Origin: an uncultured Paraprevotella sp.
Lineage (GTDB): Bacteria > Bacteroidota > Bacteroidia > Bacteroidales > Bacteroidaceae
Assembly (NCBI GenBank): GCA_910586505.1
Contig: CAJUGV010000003.1
Span: 191,541-255,540, forward strand
Direction: 5' to 3'
DNA: 64,000 bases
Both the position numbers and the translations under genes were made by a program. This document shows, in pieces, positions 42,779 to 51,658 of the stretch. Under the pieces are notes generated by a model. That model was not told the origin of the DNA. It made no database searches and saw nothing but the letters and a program-made list of their open reading frames with translations. How positions within the stretch are numbered: position 1 is the stretch's first letter; every line of letters starts with the position of its first letter.

Positions 42779-43565
42779 TTCTAGATTTCACCGATAATTT
42801 ATTGTTAAGATAATAAAAACCTAGTCCACCAGACACTATTGATAAAAAACAACAAAATACTACATTATACAAACTTCCACACAACCCTACTAAAGTAGCA
42901 CTCTCATCTTTTACACACCACATTATACCAACTCCCACCAAATTATTAAAAGCATGTGCTGCAACCGGAAGCCAAATGGTATCCGACTTCCAATATAACC
43001 ATCCCAATACCACTCCAATCACTACAGCCCCAGGAATCTGTGCAGGATTGGCATGCACCGCACCAAAAACCAACGCACTTAGAAATATAGCTATCTTAGG
43101 ACGTACTCCACTATGTACAAGATGACGTTGAATCCCCATCCTAAACACTAATTCTTCTGTAAAAGGACCGACAAGCACAATAGCAAGCACTCCCCATTGA
43201 TTATAAGCCATACCAACAAAAGTATCCTGTCTCAAATCTTCCAGAACTAATAACTCCGATAGTAAATTTACAATAAAAATAATAGGAAGCATCCACAAAA
43301 TTACAATAAAATAAACAGTATATCCTATTCCGTAGGAATGAAAACCTCTACAATCTGTCCATCGCAAAAATAGCATGGTCAGCCAAACCAATCCTCCGCT
43401 CAACAGAAGAGTAAGCCCTAATGCAGAAGGAGAAGATGCCAATACAGCCACATCCAACCGTTCTTCTTGAGAAAGACTTGGATAATTTAAAAAGAAGACA
43501 ACTATAAAAGAAGCGATCCACTGTGCCGTCAAAAAAATAAATATCAACCAGATCGTACGCTTCAT
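42738..43565 (-). CDS. CPBP family intramembrane metalloprotease-like protein
   Basis: A 275-residue polytopic membrane protein of the CPBP (CAAX protease/bacteriocin-processing, Abi) family. The catalytic EExxxR motif is seen as TEELVFRMGIQRH (about residue 138), followed by FGAVHANPAQIPGAVVIGVVLGWLY and HAFNNLVGVG, the second and third conserved histidine blocks. About eight membrane helices. Substrate unknown. It sits one base after the ribF stop on the same strand (leftward) and overlaps the convergent YgjP-like gene at its 3' end. Confidence 0.9.
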   Translation of the reverse strand: MKRTIWLIFIFLTAQWIASFIVVFFLNYPSLSQEERLDVAVLASSPSALGLTLLLSGGLVWLTMLFLRWTDCRGFHSYGIGYTVYFIVILWMLPIIFIVNLLSELLVLEDLRQDTFVGMAYNQWGVLAIVLVGPFTEELVFRMGIQRHLVHSGVRPKIAIFLSALVFGAVHANPAQIPGAVVIGVVLGWLYWKSDTIWLPVAAHAFNNLVGVGIMWCVKDESATLVGLCGSLYNVVFCCFLSIVSGGLGFYYLNNKLSVKSRTTEKEKESAVTRF

Positions 43566-43566
43566 A

Positions 43567-44526
43567 CTATACCTCCCAACTATACCGCTCCTTATTTAAT
43601 ATCATCCTTACTTTTTTTTCATCCTCCTTTAATTGATTTGCCAATTCCCCTTTATTTCTGAACTTCCGCTCGTCTCTCAACCGTTTAACGAAGACCAATG
43701 TAAGAAAATCTCCATAAATATCTCCAGAATAATCCAACAAGTGCACTTCTATTGTCCTGTTGATTCCATTCTCTAATGTGGGACGTATTCCTATATTTAA
43801 CATTCCCATCCATATACATCTCTTACCTGCCACCACACCTTTCGCCCATACAGCATATACTCCGTTCTTAGGAATTAATTTCTGCGCATCATCCACTTGC
43901 AAATTAGCAGTAGGAAAACCTATCTCATGTCCCACATGAAATCCGTGAACGACCCGTCCGGACAATTCATATGGTCTAGATAGACAACGCGCTGCAAGCT
44001 CTACTTCTCCTTCAGCCAAACAAGCCCTTACCATAGATGAACTCACATTTACCTCACTCATGGAGAATGCATCTGCCTGAATTACCTCTATTCCCAGTTC
44101 CCTTCCATACTTCACATAGTCGAAAAATCCCACAGAACGGTCATGACCGAAACGATGATCATATCCTATAAGCAACACGTTTACAGCTAATTTCTCTTTC
44201 AATATCTCAGCCATAAACCGTTGAGCAGACAACGTTGCCATTTCCTGCGTAAAATCCAGCGTCAAGCAAAAGTCAGCACCAGTATCAACCAACCTGTCAC
44301 ACTTCTCTTTATATGTACTCAGCATCTGCGGTTGATAAGCTGACTGCATCACCTGACGAGGATGTATCCGGAAAGTAATCAACAAAGAAGCTTCACCTTG
44401 CAATGCAGCATATTGTGTCAATTGCTGTATCAGATAACGATGCCCACGATGTACTCCATCGAAAAAACCAATTGTAGCAACACAGGAACGATAAGGAAGT
44501 GGATCATTTAACGTAATAAACTTCAT
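43567..44526 (-). CDS. ribF: Bifunctional riboflavin kinase/FAD synthetase
   Basis: Makes FMN and then FAD from riboflavin. The 319-residue protein has the N-terminal FAD synthetase nucleotidyltransferase with ATIGFFDGVHRGHRYLI (GxFDGVHxGH) and VSSSMVR, and the C-terminal riboflavin kinase with HGFHVGHEIGFPTANLQVDD and TIEVHLLDYSGDIYGDFLTLVFVKRLRDE. It lies between a HAD phosphatase (15 bp upstream) and the CPBP gene, all leftward. No FMN riboswitch is visible in front. Confidence 0.97.
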   Translation of the reverse strand: MKFITLNDPLPYRSCVATIGFFDGVHRGHRYLIQQLTQYAALQGEASLLITFRIHPRQVMQSAYQPQMLSTYKEKCDRLVDTGADFCLTLDFTQEMATLSAQRFMAEILKEKLAVNVLLIGYDHRFGHDRSVGFFDYVKYGRELGIEVIQADAFSMSEVNVSSSMVRACLAEGEVELAARCLSRPYELSGRVVHGFHVGHEIGFPTANLQVDDAQKLIPKNGVYAVWAKGVVAGKRCIWMGMLNIGIRPTLENGINRTIEVHLLDYSGDIYGDFLTLVFVKRLRDERKFRNKGELANQLKEDEKKVRMILNKERYSWEV

Positions 44527-44541
44527 ACTACAAACTCCTCA

Positions 44542-45150
44542 TTAAAACAATGTAAACCAGTCCTCCGGACAACGAGAATGAAACACTTGAAAACCTATAC
44601 TCTCAGCCACCTTACAATTCTCTACAGAATCATCTATAAACAAAGTCTCTTCCGCCAATAAAGAAGCTTCCGTTTGTACTGCATGGAATAATCTTACATC
44701 TGGCTTTGTCAAATGCATACGATATGAAAGAAATATCCCATCAAAACAATCCTCCATCCGATATCCGATTGAAGACGCCAACTCACTACATGAATAATTC
44801 CAATGGATGACATTCGTATTACTAAGCATAAAAACACGAAATTTTGTTCGTAAATGACAAATAAATTGCAAGCGGGAAGGTGAAATAGCCACCAACATAC
44901 GATTCCAAGCCTGGCTGATCACACTATCTTCTATATGACGCCCTGCCTTACTACGCACATAATCATAAAAAAATTCAGGCGATATATCACCCGATTCCAA
45001 GGACGCAAAAATACCCTCCTGCACATAATCACGGATATAGGAAGCGGTATCAAACCCTATTTCATCAAACGCACGAACCGCAGCTTGTTTATCTAAATCA
45101 ACTATGATTCCACCAAAATCAAAAATAATATTCTTTATACGCCTATCCAT
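44542..45150 (-). CDS. HAD-superfamily phosphatase (YihX-like)
   Basis: A 202-residue haloacid-dehalogenase hydrolase. Motif I is IIFDFGGIIVDLD: the first Asp (nucleophile) is present, but the usual second Asp of DxD is Gly, as in the YihX/epoxide-hydrolase-N-terminal type. Motif II is MLSNTN (Ser/Thr), motif III the Lys in TKPD, motif IV LFIDDSVENC. A sugar-phosphate substrate such as glucose-1-phosphate would fit YihX homologues, but that is inference. It lies one base downstream of the calcium ATPase and 15 bp upstream of ribF. Confidence 0.9.
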   Translation of the reverse strand: MDRRIKNIIFDFGGIIVDLDKQAAVRAFDEIGFDTASYIRDYVQEGIFASLESGDISPEFFYDYVRSKAGRHIEDSVISQAWNRMLVAISPSRLQFICHLRTKFRVFMLSNTNVIHWNYSCSELASSIGYRMEDCFDGIFLSYRMHLTKPDVRLFHAVQTEASLLAEETLFIDDSVENCKVAESIGFQVFHSRCPEDWFTLF

Positions 45151-45151
45151 A

Positions 45152-47782
45152 TTATTCCGTTTTATTCCGAATGATCCGCCTGAACAGACGTCCAGCCTCC
45201 CCTATCCATAAAACACAAGAGGTTATGGTCAAAAGTATTCCCCAGTCTGAAACACTCAGAGGTACTGTACGAAACACAGCTCCTCCAAACTGCACAATTA
45301 TCCATTGCCCCATAAGAATCAAGCACATCACCACTAGGACCCCTTTACATTCAGAAAGATGACTGAAAGCCGATCTATCCGTAGAAAAAGTTCTAGCATT
45401 CAGTAAATTCCAAAACTGTAGCAGTACAAAAAAAGTAAAAAACAAAGTCAATTCATACAAATTTACCCCATCTACCCGTTCCACATGCCAAAGCATGGCC
45501 AACAATACTATTACAAACATCAAACCATAGCCTAATATAGATATCCACATTGAACGAGATATAATAAACTGCCCTACAGGACGCGGCCTTTCACTCATCA
45601 CACCCGATTCGGCTGGCAACGAAGCCAATGCCAATGCCGCAAAAGAGTCCATAATAATATTCACCCATAGCATTTGCGTTACAGTGAGCGGAAGTTCCGT
45701 ACCCATAAATGCACCGACAAGCACAACCAACAGCGCAGTGAAATTGATTGTCAGTTGAAATAGAACAAAACGTTGTATATTCTTATACAATGAACGCCCC
45801 CACATGACAGCCGTCACAATACTACTAAATGAATCGTCAAGCAACGTAATATCACTAGCCTCACGAGCTACTGACGTGCCAGATCCCATTGACAAACCCA
45901 CCTGTGCAAAATTCAAAGCTGGTGCATCATTCGTCCCATCCCCAGTCACAGCCACGACCTCACCTTTGACCTGCAACAGTTTTACCAGCCGTTGCTTGTC
46001 AAGAGGGCGAGCACGACTCATCACCTTCAATTCTCCAATACGCAATAATGCCTCCTCATCACTTAATTCAGCAAAATCCATTCCCCGCAAACAATACCGT
46101 TCCTCATCATCGCTGTCATTCCATAGTCCTATCTGACGGGCAATTTCTATAGCCGTTCCCGTACTATCCCCCGTTACAACTTTAATCTGTACACCTGCTT
46201 TCAAACAATTCTCCACAGCTTGCGGAACTTCTGTACGTACCGGATCACTGATTGCTACTAATCCTAACAGCGTCAGACCACCGGATTGTATTATCTTTGT
46301 GCAATCTTTCTCCTCATCTTCAACTTCTTTGCAAGCCAGCAATAACGTACGTTGGGCATGTATCTGCCAGTCCTTAAGCTGTTCCCTATACTGTACAATT
46401 TCATCTTCTGTCAGACCACTACATAATTCCATCACTATTTCCGGAGCACCTTTCACATACACCATCCTACATCCTTTCACAGCAGATGTTACAACCGTAG
46501 CCATATATTTCCGATCTGAAGAAAAAGAAAGACGGGCTTGTTCTTCTGCTTTACGCCGCATTTCCATATAATCGGCACCATGCGACTGCATCCACAACAA
46601 TAAAGCTACTTCTGTAGGATTTCCCACCCCTCCCGTACGCGCTTCATCAAGGAAAGCCGTCGTATTACAAGCAATAGCCTCATCTAATAAGGTCGGATCC
46701 TCACCAGTCATTTGCATATAGGATACTGTCATACGATTCTGTGTGAGCGTTCCTGTTTTGTCCGTGCATATCACCGTAATAGCCCCCATTGTCTCACAAG
46801 CGTGCATCTTACGTACCAGATTATTCGTCTTCAGCATACGACGCATATTTAATGCCAGACTCAACGTCACCGCCATAGGCAATCCTTCCGGTACAGCCAT
46901 TACAACCAAAGTTACAGCCATCATAAAATTCTTCAGCATCAGACCAAACACATGCCAATAGTCATCACCTCCCCATACATCAACAGACGGAATATATTGC
47001 AGTAATCCTTGTACCGTAAAAACAACAAAGGCCAAAAATGCTACAGAATACCCTATTTTATTGATAAAACCTGCCAGTCGATCAAGCTGCTTATTAAGCG
47101 GAGTTTTTTCATTGGTCAATACTGCGGCTTCACGAGCTACTTGTCCGATCTCCGTACGGTCACCAGTTGCCGTTATCCGCGCCACAGCACTACCTTCCAC
47201 CACAGTTGTTCCTCTCATTAAACAATTGGTCGCATAAGGTGCATTATCATCAAAGTCCAAAGGATTAACACTTTTACTGACAACCAATTCACCGGTAAGA
47301 CTTGATTCATTCACCTGCAGATTTTCAGTTTTCAGCAATTCCGCATCGGCAGGAATCTCATCCCCAGCCTCCAGCAATATTACATCTCCTACCACAATAT
47401 CCTTACATGGAACCTCACGCACCTGCCCATTTCGCACAACACGCACCGGTATTTTATTTCTCAAAGCATTCAGCACATCAAATTTTCGTGCAGCATCGTA
47501 TTCAAAATAGAATCCTATACCAGTAGCTAACAATACAGCACACACAATACCTATCGTCTCTACAAAATCATTCTCCACAAAAGAGACCACAAAAGACAAT
47601 ACAGCAGCCACGAGCAAAATGCGTATCACAGGATCTTGAAACTTCTCCAAATACAAATTCCATATCGAAGGCCGTTTCGGTGGTGTCAGTTCATTATTTC
47701 CATATAGCAAACGACTTTCTTCCACCCCACGGCTATCCAATCCTTCATATATTAAATCTTCTTTACTCTCCGCTTTCTTCAT
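45152..47782 (-). CDS. PMCA-type calcium-translocating P-type ATPase
   Basis: An 876-residue inner-membrane pump expected to export Ca2+. Features in order: actuator domain with SSLTGELVV (TGE catalytic motif, about 190), M4 VPEGLPMAVTLSL, phosphorylation motif DKTGTLTQNR, nucleotide-binding KGAPEIV, hinge TGDGTNDAPAL, and M6 NIIMDSFAALALASLP, the PMCA/SERCA-like calcium-site pattern. The start is placed at the ATG at 47782, since the frame from 47869 adds 29 residues without family similarity. Usual length. It heads the leftward run with the HAD phosphatase and ribF. Confidence 0.93.
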   Translation of the reverse strand: MKKAESKEDLIYEGLDSRGVEESRLLYGNNELTPPKRPSIWNLYLEKFQDPVIRILLVAAVLSFVVSFVENDFVETIGIVCAVLLATGIGFYFEYDAARKFDVLNALRNKIPVRVVRNGQVREVPCKDIVVGDVILLEAGDEIPADAELLKTENLQVNESSLTGELVVSKSVNPLDFDDNAPYATNCLMRGTTVVEGSAVARITATGDRTEIGQVAREAAVLTNEKTPLNKQLDRLAGFINKIGYSVAFLAFVVFTVQGLLQYIPSVDVWGGDDYWHVFGLMLKNFMMAVTLVVMAVPEGLPMAVTLSLALNMRRMLKTNNLVRKMHACETMGAITVICTDKTGTLTQNRMTVSYMQMTGEDPTLLDEAIACNTTAFLDEARTGGVGNPTEVALLLWMQSHGADYMEMRRKAEEQARLSFSSDRKYMATVVTSAVKGCRMVYVKGAPEIVMELCSGLTEDEIVQYREQLKDWQIHAQRTLLLACKEVEDEEKDCTKIIQSGGLTLLGLVAISDPVRTEVPQAVENCLKAGVQIKVVTGDSTGTAIEIARQIGLWNDSDDEERYCLRGMDFAELSDEEALLRIGELKVMSRARPLDKQRLVKLLQVKGEVVAVTGDGTNDAPALNFAQVGLSMGSGTSVAREASDITLLDDSFSSIVTAVMWGRSLYKNIQRFVLFQLTINFTALLVVLVGAFMGTELPLTVTQMLWVNIIMDSFAALALASLPAESGVMSERPRPVGQFIISRSMWISILGYGLMFVIVLLAMLWHVERVDGVNLYELTLFFTFFVLLQFWNLLNARTFSTDRSAFSHLSECKGVLVVMCLILMGQWIIVQFGGAVFRTVPLSVSDWGILLTITSCVLWIGEAGRLFRRIIRNKTE

Positions 47783-47884
47783 TATATTACATCTAAAAAG
47801 TATATCGCACTTAATTCCGCACTGCGAAAATACAATAGTTATGGGAATATTGAAAGTTTTTTCCTCCATTTTTATCCTTATTTC

Positions 47885-47915
47885 TTGCGTATTTCAATAA
47901 AACATATTACTTTTG
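47885..47915 (+). promoter_or_regulatory. Bacteroides-type promoter of tRNA-Met
   Basis: TTG (47885-47887), a 20-bp spacer and TACTTTTG (47908-47915) lie 28 bp before the tRNA. Confidence 0.75.
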
Positions 47916-47943
47916 CACTGCAATTCCAAGAAAGAATTGTTTT

Positions 47944-48017
47944 GGACTTGTAGCTCAGTTGGTTAGAGCAACAGACTCATAATCTGGAGGTCCCTGGTTC
48001 AAGCCCAGGCTGGTCCA
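47944..48017 (+). tRNA. tRNA-Met (CAT), elongator
   Basis: GGACTTG acceptor arm pairs with CTGGTCC (one T-T mismatch and one G-T pair), the D-arm holds TAGCTCAG, the anticodon stem CAGAC/ATCTG encloses loop CTCATAA with anticodon CAT, and the T-arm reads GGTTCAAGCC. The first base is G paired with C, unlike the initiator tRNA at the right edge, so it is the elongator. The leftward frame crossing it, ending in ...PGLEPGTSRL, is the usual antisense-tRNA artefact. Confidence 0.92.
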
Positions 48018-48030
48018 CAAACCCAATCAA

Positions 48031-48060
48031 GCAGTTACGAAATTCGTAGCTGCTTTTTTT
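48031..48060 (+). terminator. Terminator after tRNA-Met
   Basis: GCAGTTACGAA (48031-48041) pairs with TTCGTAGCTGC (48043-48053) with one G-T pair and is followed by seven T residues. Confidence 0.85.
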
Positions 48061-48294
48061 GTGCAGTCGCGTAAACAATGCGTAAACAAACCAGTTGCGT
48101 CGGGACTTGATAAACAACGATATTCTATGAATACCATATGGGGCTCCTATCTCCAATATATAATTCACAAAACACATTTCACTCATACAATTTCTTTTAT
48201 CCATGTTTATCGTACCCAATAATAATGGGGGAGTTAATGAGGAGATCAGCCGATTCTTCGTATCTTTGCGTCTTGGAACAATGAAGGCATACTC
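48061..48294. other. Intergenic region with tandem GCGTAAACAA
   Basis: Two identical decamers GCGTAAACAA (48069-48078 and 48080-48089) lie 11 bp apart, right after the tRNA-Met terminator. A -7-like TATCTTTG (48260-48267) precedes the dipeptidase gene. No gene is visible. The tandem repeat next to a tRNA gene resembles an integrase arm or attachment site scar, which is speculative. Confidence 0.4.
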
Positions 48295-48969
48295 ATGAAA
48301 CAGGCACTCTTTCTGATATTTACAATTATTGGCAGCATAAACACTGTTCATCCGCAATCGCCAAGCCCTACGGCACAAGCTATGCAGCGACAAGGATTCA
48401 CAGATATCCGTAATATGGACTCCACCATACAGGTAAGCCTTATGTATGCCAAAGCCGACAACTTCACAGGACGAATCTTATACAAAGACCTGCGCGAAGC
48501 CTATCTGCATCCCCAAGCCGCAAAAGCACTGGTCCGTGCACAGAAGTTACTGAAAAACAGTCATCCTGAGTTAAGCCTGAAAGTATATGATGCTGCACGT
48601 CCCATGCACATACAGCAGATAATGTGGGACGTGGTAGCAGGAACACCGAAACATATCTACGTAAGCAATCCCCGTCACGGTGGCGGACTGCACAATTATG
48701 GCATGGCCGTAGATGTGACACTCTGTAACGCACAAGGAGACACACTCCCTATGGGAACGAAAATCGACCATTTAGGCAAAGAAGCACACATTGACAGGGA
48801 GGAATTAATGATCAAGTCTGGAGCTCTCAACCCACAGGCACTGGCCAATCGTCGCCTGCTCCGTTCCGTGATGCGCCAGGCCGGATTCAAACCTCTGCGC
48901 ACGGAGTGGTGGCATTTCAACTTCATTACGCGCACCGAAGCCAAAGCCCGTTACAAAACCATCAAATAA
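48295..48969 (+). CDS. Secreted VanX/DdpX-like D-Ala-D-Ala dipeptidase (M15)
   Basis: A 224-residue zinc peptidase of family M15D. A signal peptide (residues 1-20, TVHPQ) directs it to the periplasm. Motifs: VYDAARPMHIQQIMW (YDxxRP), GGGLHNYGMAVDVTL (zinc His and Asp, SxHxxGxAxD-like with H at about 143) and TEWWHFNF (catalytic Glu and third zinc His). It probably cleaves D-Ala-D-Ala dipeptide released in wall turnover; as the family is present in many vancomycin-sensitive bacteria, resistance should not be inferred. The next gene begins 5 bp later. Confidence 0.93.
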   Translation: MKQALFLIFTIIGSINTVHPQSPSPTAQAMQRQGFTDIRNMDSTIQVSLMYAKADNFTGRILYKDLREAYLHPQAAKALVRAQKLLKNSHPELSLKVYDAARPMHIQQIMWDVVAGTPKHIYVSNPRHGGGLHNYGMAVDVTLCNAQGDTLPMGTKIDHLGKEAHIDREELMIKSGALNPQALANRRLLRSVMRQAGFKPLRTEWWHFNFITRTEAKARYKTIK

Positions 48970-48974
48970 AAAAT

Positions 48975-50174
48975 ATGCTGAACGAAGAGACACTTGCCTT
49001 TATCCGCGCTCACCGACAAGATGACGTACGGAGACTGGCTTTGCGCCCCGCTCCTGCAGGAACAGACCTTCACACAGCCCTCCAACAGATAGAAGGATGG
49101 CAGGCAGCCCTACAAAAACTGCCGGCATGGGCAGCCCGCGAAGGAATCTTCTTTCCACCCCGCCTGGCAATGGAACAATGTTCATCCGAACTGACGGCCT
49201 TTTACAAACAGAATATCGTACGGCAACGGCTGGCAACAGAAAGTTCATCCACTCCCCACACACTAATCGATCTAACGGGCGGATTCGGCATCGATTTCTG
49301 TTTTCTTTCCCCACTCTTCGACCGCGCCATCTATATGGAACGCCAGCCGGAGTTATGCCGCATCGCCGCACACAACTTCTCTTTGCTTGGACTGACAAAA
49401 GCTGAGATTCTCAATGCAGACTCTACGCAAGATCCTGAAAACTGGCCCGAAGCAACCTGCTGTTTCATAGATCCGGCACGGCGGGATACGGCAGGACGTA
49501 AAACCGTGGCCATCGAAGACTGTACCCCCGACCTTTCCGCCCTACAAGACGTCATCCGCCGCAAAGCCTCCTTCTGCCTCATCAAACTCTCACCAATGCT
49601 GGATATCGGATTAGCCTTGCGTACTCTTTCCCATATTGCCGAAGTACACGTAGTGAGCGTACAGGGAGAATGCAAGGAACTATTGCTCGTCATGACACGC
49701 AACCGTCCGGAAAGCACAGCATTCCATTGCACAAACATCGGCACCTCTCACCCAGACTTCCACTTCACTCACAAAGAAGAAGAATTGGCCACATGCACCT
49801 ATACCGACACACCGCTCCGCTATCTCTACGAACCGAACGCGTCATTAATGAAATGCGGCGGATTCCGTAGTCTGTCCGCACATTTCGGAATGCAAAAACT
49901 ACATCCCAATTCCCACCTTTATACATCCGATAAACTACATACGGACTTTCCCGGACGCGCATTTACCATTCACACTTGCAGCGGCTTTGGAAAAAAAGAA
50001 CTGAAAAACATTCTCCGCGACCTGACACAAGCCAATCTCACGGTTCGTAATTTTCCCGAAACCGTGGCAGGTCTCCGCAAACGTCTCAAACTGAAAGACG
50101 GAGGAGACACCTACCTATTCGCCACCACATTAGCCAATGGACAGCACGTGCTGCTACGGTGCGGCAAACCGTGA
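48975..50174 (+). CDS. Class I SAM methyltransferase with THUMP-like domain
   Basis: A 399-residue protein. The central Rossmann domain shows the SAM motif I LIDLTGGFGIDFCFLSP (about residue 95) and an acidic IYMERQPEL motif, then CFIDPARRD (about 163), a DPPY-like catalytic variant. The N-terminal 80 residues are helical, and the C-terminal about 110 (KLHPNSHLYTSDK to VLLRCGKP) match the THUMP-like domain of Bacteroidetes RNA methyltransferases as I know it. An RNA target is therefore likely. It starts 5 bp after the dipeptidase; the longer frame from 48906 overlaps that gene. Confidence 0.88.
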   Translation: MLNEETLAFIRAHRQDDVRRLALRPAPAGTDLHTALQQIEGWQAALQKLPAWAAREGIFFPPRLAMEQCSSELTAFYKQNIVRQRLATESSSTPHTLIDLTGGFGIDFCFLSPLFDRAIYMERQPELCRIAAHNFSLLGLTKAEILNADSTQDPENWPEATCCFIDPARRDTAGRKTVAIEDCTPDLSALQDVIRRKASFCLIKLSPMLDIGLALRTLSHIAEVHVVSVQGECKELLLVMTRNRPESTAFHCTNIGTSHPDFHFTHKEEELATCTYTDTPLRYLYEPNASLMKCGGFRSLSAHFGMQKLHPNSHLYTSDKLHTDFPGRAFTIHTCSGFGKKELKNILRDLTQANLTVRNFPETVAGLRKRLKLKDGGDTYLFATTLANGQHVLLRCGKP

Positions 50175-50208
50175 CCGCATCACCGTTAAAGGCCTGCATG
50201 GTTTTCAC

Positions 50209-50251
50209 AAAAAAAGAGAGGAGATGTGACGAAACCCGTCCATCTCCTCTC
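50209..50251 (-). terminator. Terminator of the OmpA-family gene
   Basis: GAGAGGAGATG (50216-50226) and CATCTCCTCTC (50241-50251) form an 11-bp stem with a 14-base loop; on the minus strand a T-run follows (A-run 50209-50215 here). Confidence 0.85.
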
Positions 50252-50281
50252 GAAGTATCGAACGACCTTCCGGCCGCACCC

Positions 50282-51448
50282 TTATTTCACACGATAACGA
50301 GTTTCCTCCAATTTATATTTACGTGTCTTCACCGGTTCCTTCTTCATTCCCTCGCCGGTCACCTTCACAACGGCCACACGGTTCTTGTCATTTTCAGCGA
50401 AAGGTTGTACTGTGTCACCCTTATATGAGGACGTAATAATGGCTTTGTCTACACCGGCTTTCACCAACGCAGCCACCACTTTCTCGGCACGCGTCTTAGA
50501 ATAGTTCATATTCAGTTTCGGCGTTCCGGTTCCCTTATCGGCATAAGCTGTCACCTGCACCTTGCAGTTCTTGTGGTTTTTCACAAAGTCTGCAATCTTC
50601 TGAATCTTGTTTGCAGGATCAGGCTCACTCAGACGAATCTGGTAATAGATATTATCTTCATAGGATACTTTCTCCGGCACTTCCTTGTAGGTCACGTCAT
50701 CATACCATACCGTATCCATGCGTGTAGCCCATTCCTCTACCACTGGCACCGGTTCTGCCGACTTGGCCTCTGCCATCTTCTCACCTTTCTTATGGCCGAA
50801 CTTAAAGATCAAGCCCAAAGAAGCCGAAGCATTCCAATCATCGCGGTCGGTCGTCTTGGAATTAATACGGTCAGCTCTGTTATTGGCAGCCAGCTCCAAA
50901 TTCATACCGAAATGCTTGGCAATGTTGAAATCAAACTGCATACCCAGACGCACATTATGAGAGATACGGTTGTCCTGCCATGCCATCGGGTAACTCTCGA
51001 CTGCTCTTGCCGACAACGCATGAAAATCGTCATTATCCCATGCTCCTGCCAAACCGACACCACCGACAAGGATGAAGTTAAACACACCGTCCTTGTTCTC
51101 ACGGAACATGTTGGTTACGTTCAGCAACAAGTCTGCGCTTCCCGTCACAGTATTAAAATCGTAAGTCTGATCAAGTGACTTGATACCACCCTTGTTCTCA
51201 TATCCGCCTACATGCAGTCTTGCACCGACCACAGGATTGAAATACGCACCGAATGAAACGCCGTAAGCCGGTGTGATCAGTTTGCTGAAATCATAATTAC
51301 TGAAAGAAACTTGCGCGCCGCCGTTCAATCCCACAAACATGTGCGGATAAGAACGGTAATCCTTACCCTCGCCCTTTTCTCCTGCGAATGCCGCTCCCGC
51401 ACTTACGGCCAACGCCATAACCGCGAGCATACATCTTACCTTTCTCAT
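50282..51448 (-). CDS. OmpA family outer membrane protein
   Basis: A 388-residue outer membrane protein with signal peptide (1-22, AAFA-G), an N-terminal beta-barrel (about 30-225: FVGLNGGAQVSFSNYDF, GARLHVGGYENKG, NFILVGGVGLAG, SASLGLIFKFG) and a C-terminal OmpA-like domain (about 275-370: KIADFVKNHKNCKVQVTAYADKGTGTPKLNMNYSKTRAEKVVAALVKAG, ending NDKNRVAVVKV). The peptidoglycan-binding Arg of SKTRAEKV is present, but the usual TDxxG aspartate context is altered (YADKGTG), so murein binding is likely yet not certain. It is monocistronic with a consensus promoter. Confidence 0.93.
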   Translation of the reverse strand: MRKVRCMLAVMALAVSAGAAFAGEKGEGKDYRSYPHMFVGLNGGAQVSFSNYDFSKLITPAYGVSFGAYFNPVVGARLHVGGYENKGGIKSLDQTYDFNTVTGSADLLLNVTNMFRENKDGVFNFILVGGVGLAGAWDNDDFHALSARAVESYPMAWQDNRISHNVRLGMQFDFNIAKHFGMNLELAANNRADRINSKTTDRDDWNASASLGLIFKFGHKKGEKMAEAKSAEPVPVVEEWATRMDTVWYDDVTYKEVPEKVSYEDNIYYQIRLSEPDPANKIQKIADFVKNHKNCKVQVTAYADKGTGTPKLNMNYSKTRAEKVVAALVKAGVDKAIITSSYKGDTVQPFAENDKNRVAVVKVTGEGMKKEPVKTRKYKLEETRYRVK

Positions 51449-51486
51449 TTGTTTATTGCTTTAACTTTTAATATAGAATGTATCGG

Positions 51487-51517
51487 CAAAAATAAGATAA
51501 ATCTCAAAGGATTACAA
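51487..51517 (-). promoter_or_regulatory. Bacteroides-type promoter of the OmpA gene
   Basis: On the minus strand TTG (51517-51515), a 20-bp spacer and TATTTTTG (51494-51487); the ATG at 51448 gives a leader of about 30 bases. Confidence 0.7.
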
Positions 51518-51658
51518 TATTTTTTAATTTTTTCTCTTAAAAAAAGATGCAGATTCATGAAAAGCATGTCTTTTTACCGACCCGTTAATGAAAAAAAAGC
51601 TATATTTGCATGACTGCGCATTGCCGCACAGACTTCAACAAACTTACTAAAACACGAA

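Noticed and set aside
47977..48393. Leftward frame ending VDQPGLEPGTSRL
   Set aside because: The C-terminus is the antisense translation of tRNA-Met, a well-known false prediction, and the rest is antisense to the dipeptidase gene.
48295..48969. Vancomycin resistance gene vanX
   Set aside because: The protein is a VanX-family dipeptidase, but there is no vanH, vanA or vanRS nearby; a housekeeping wall-recycling role is more likely.
50573..51178. Rightward 201-codon frame
   Set aside because: It is antisense to the OmpA-family gene, which has a clear signal peptide, barrel and promoter.
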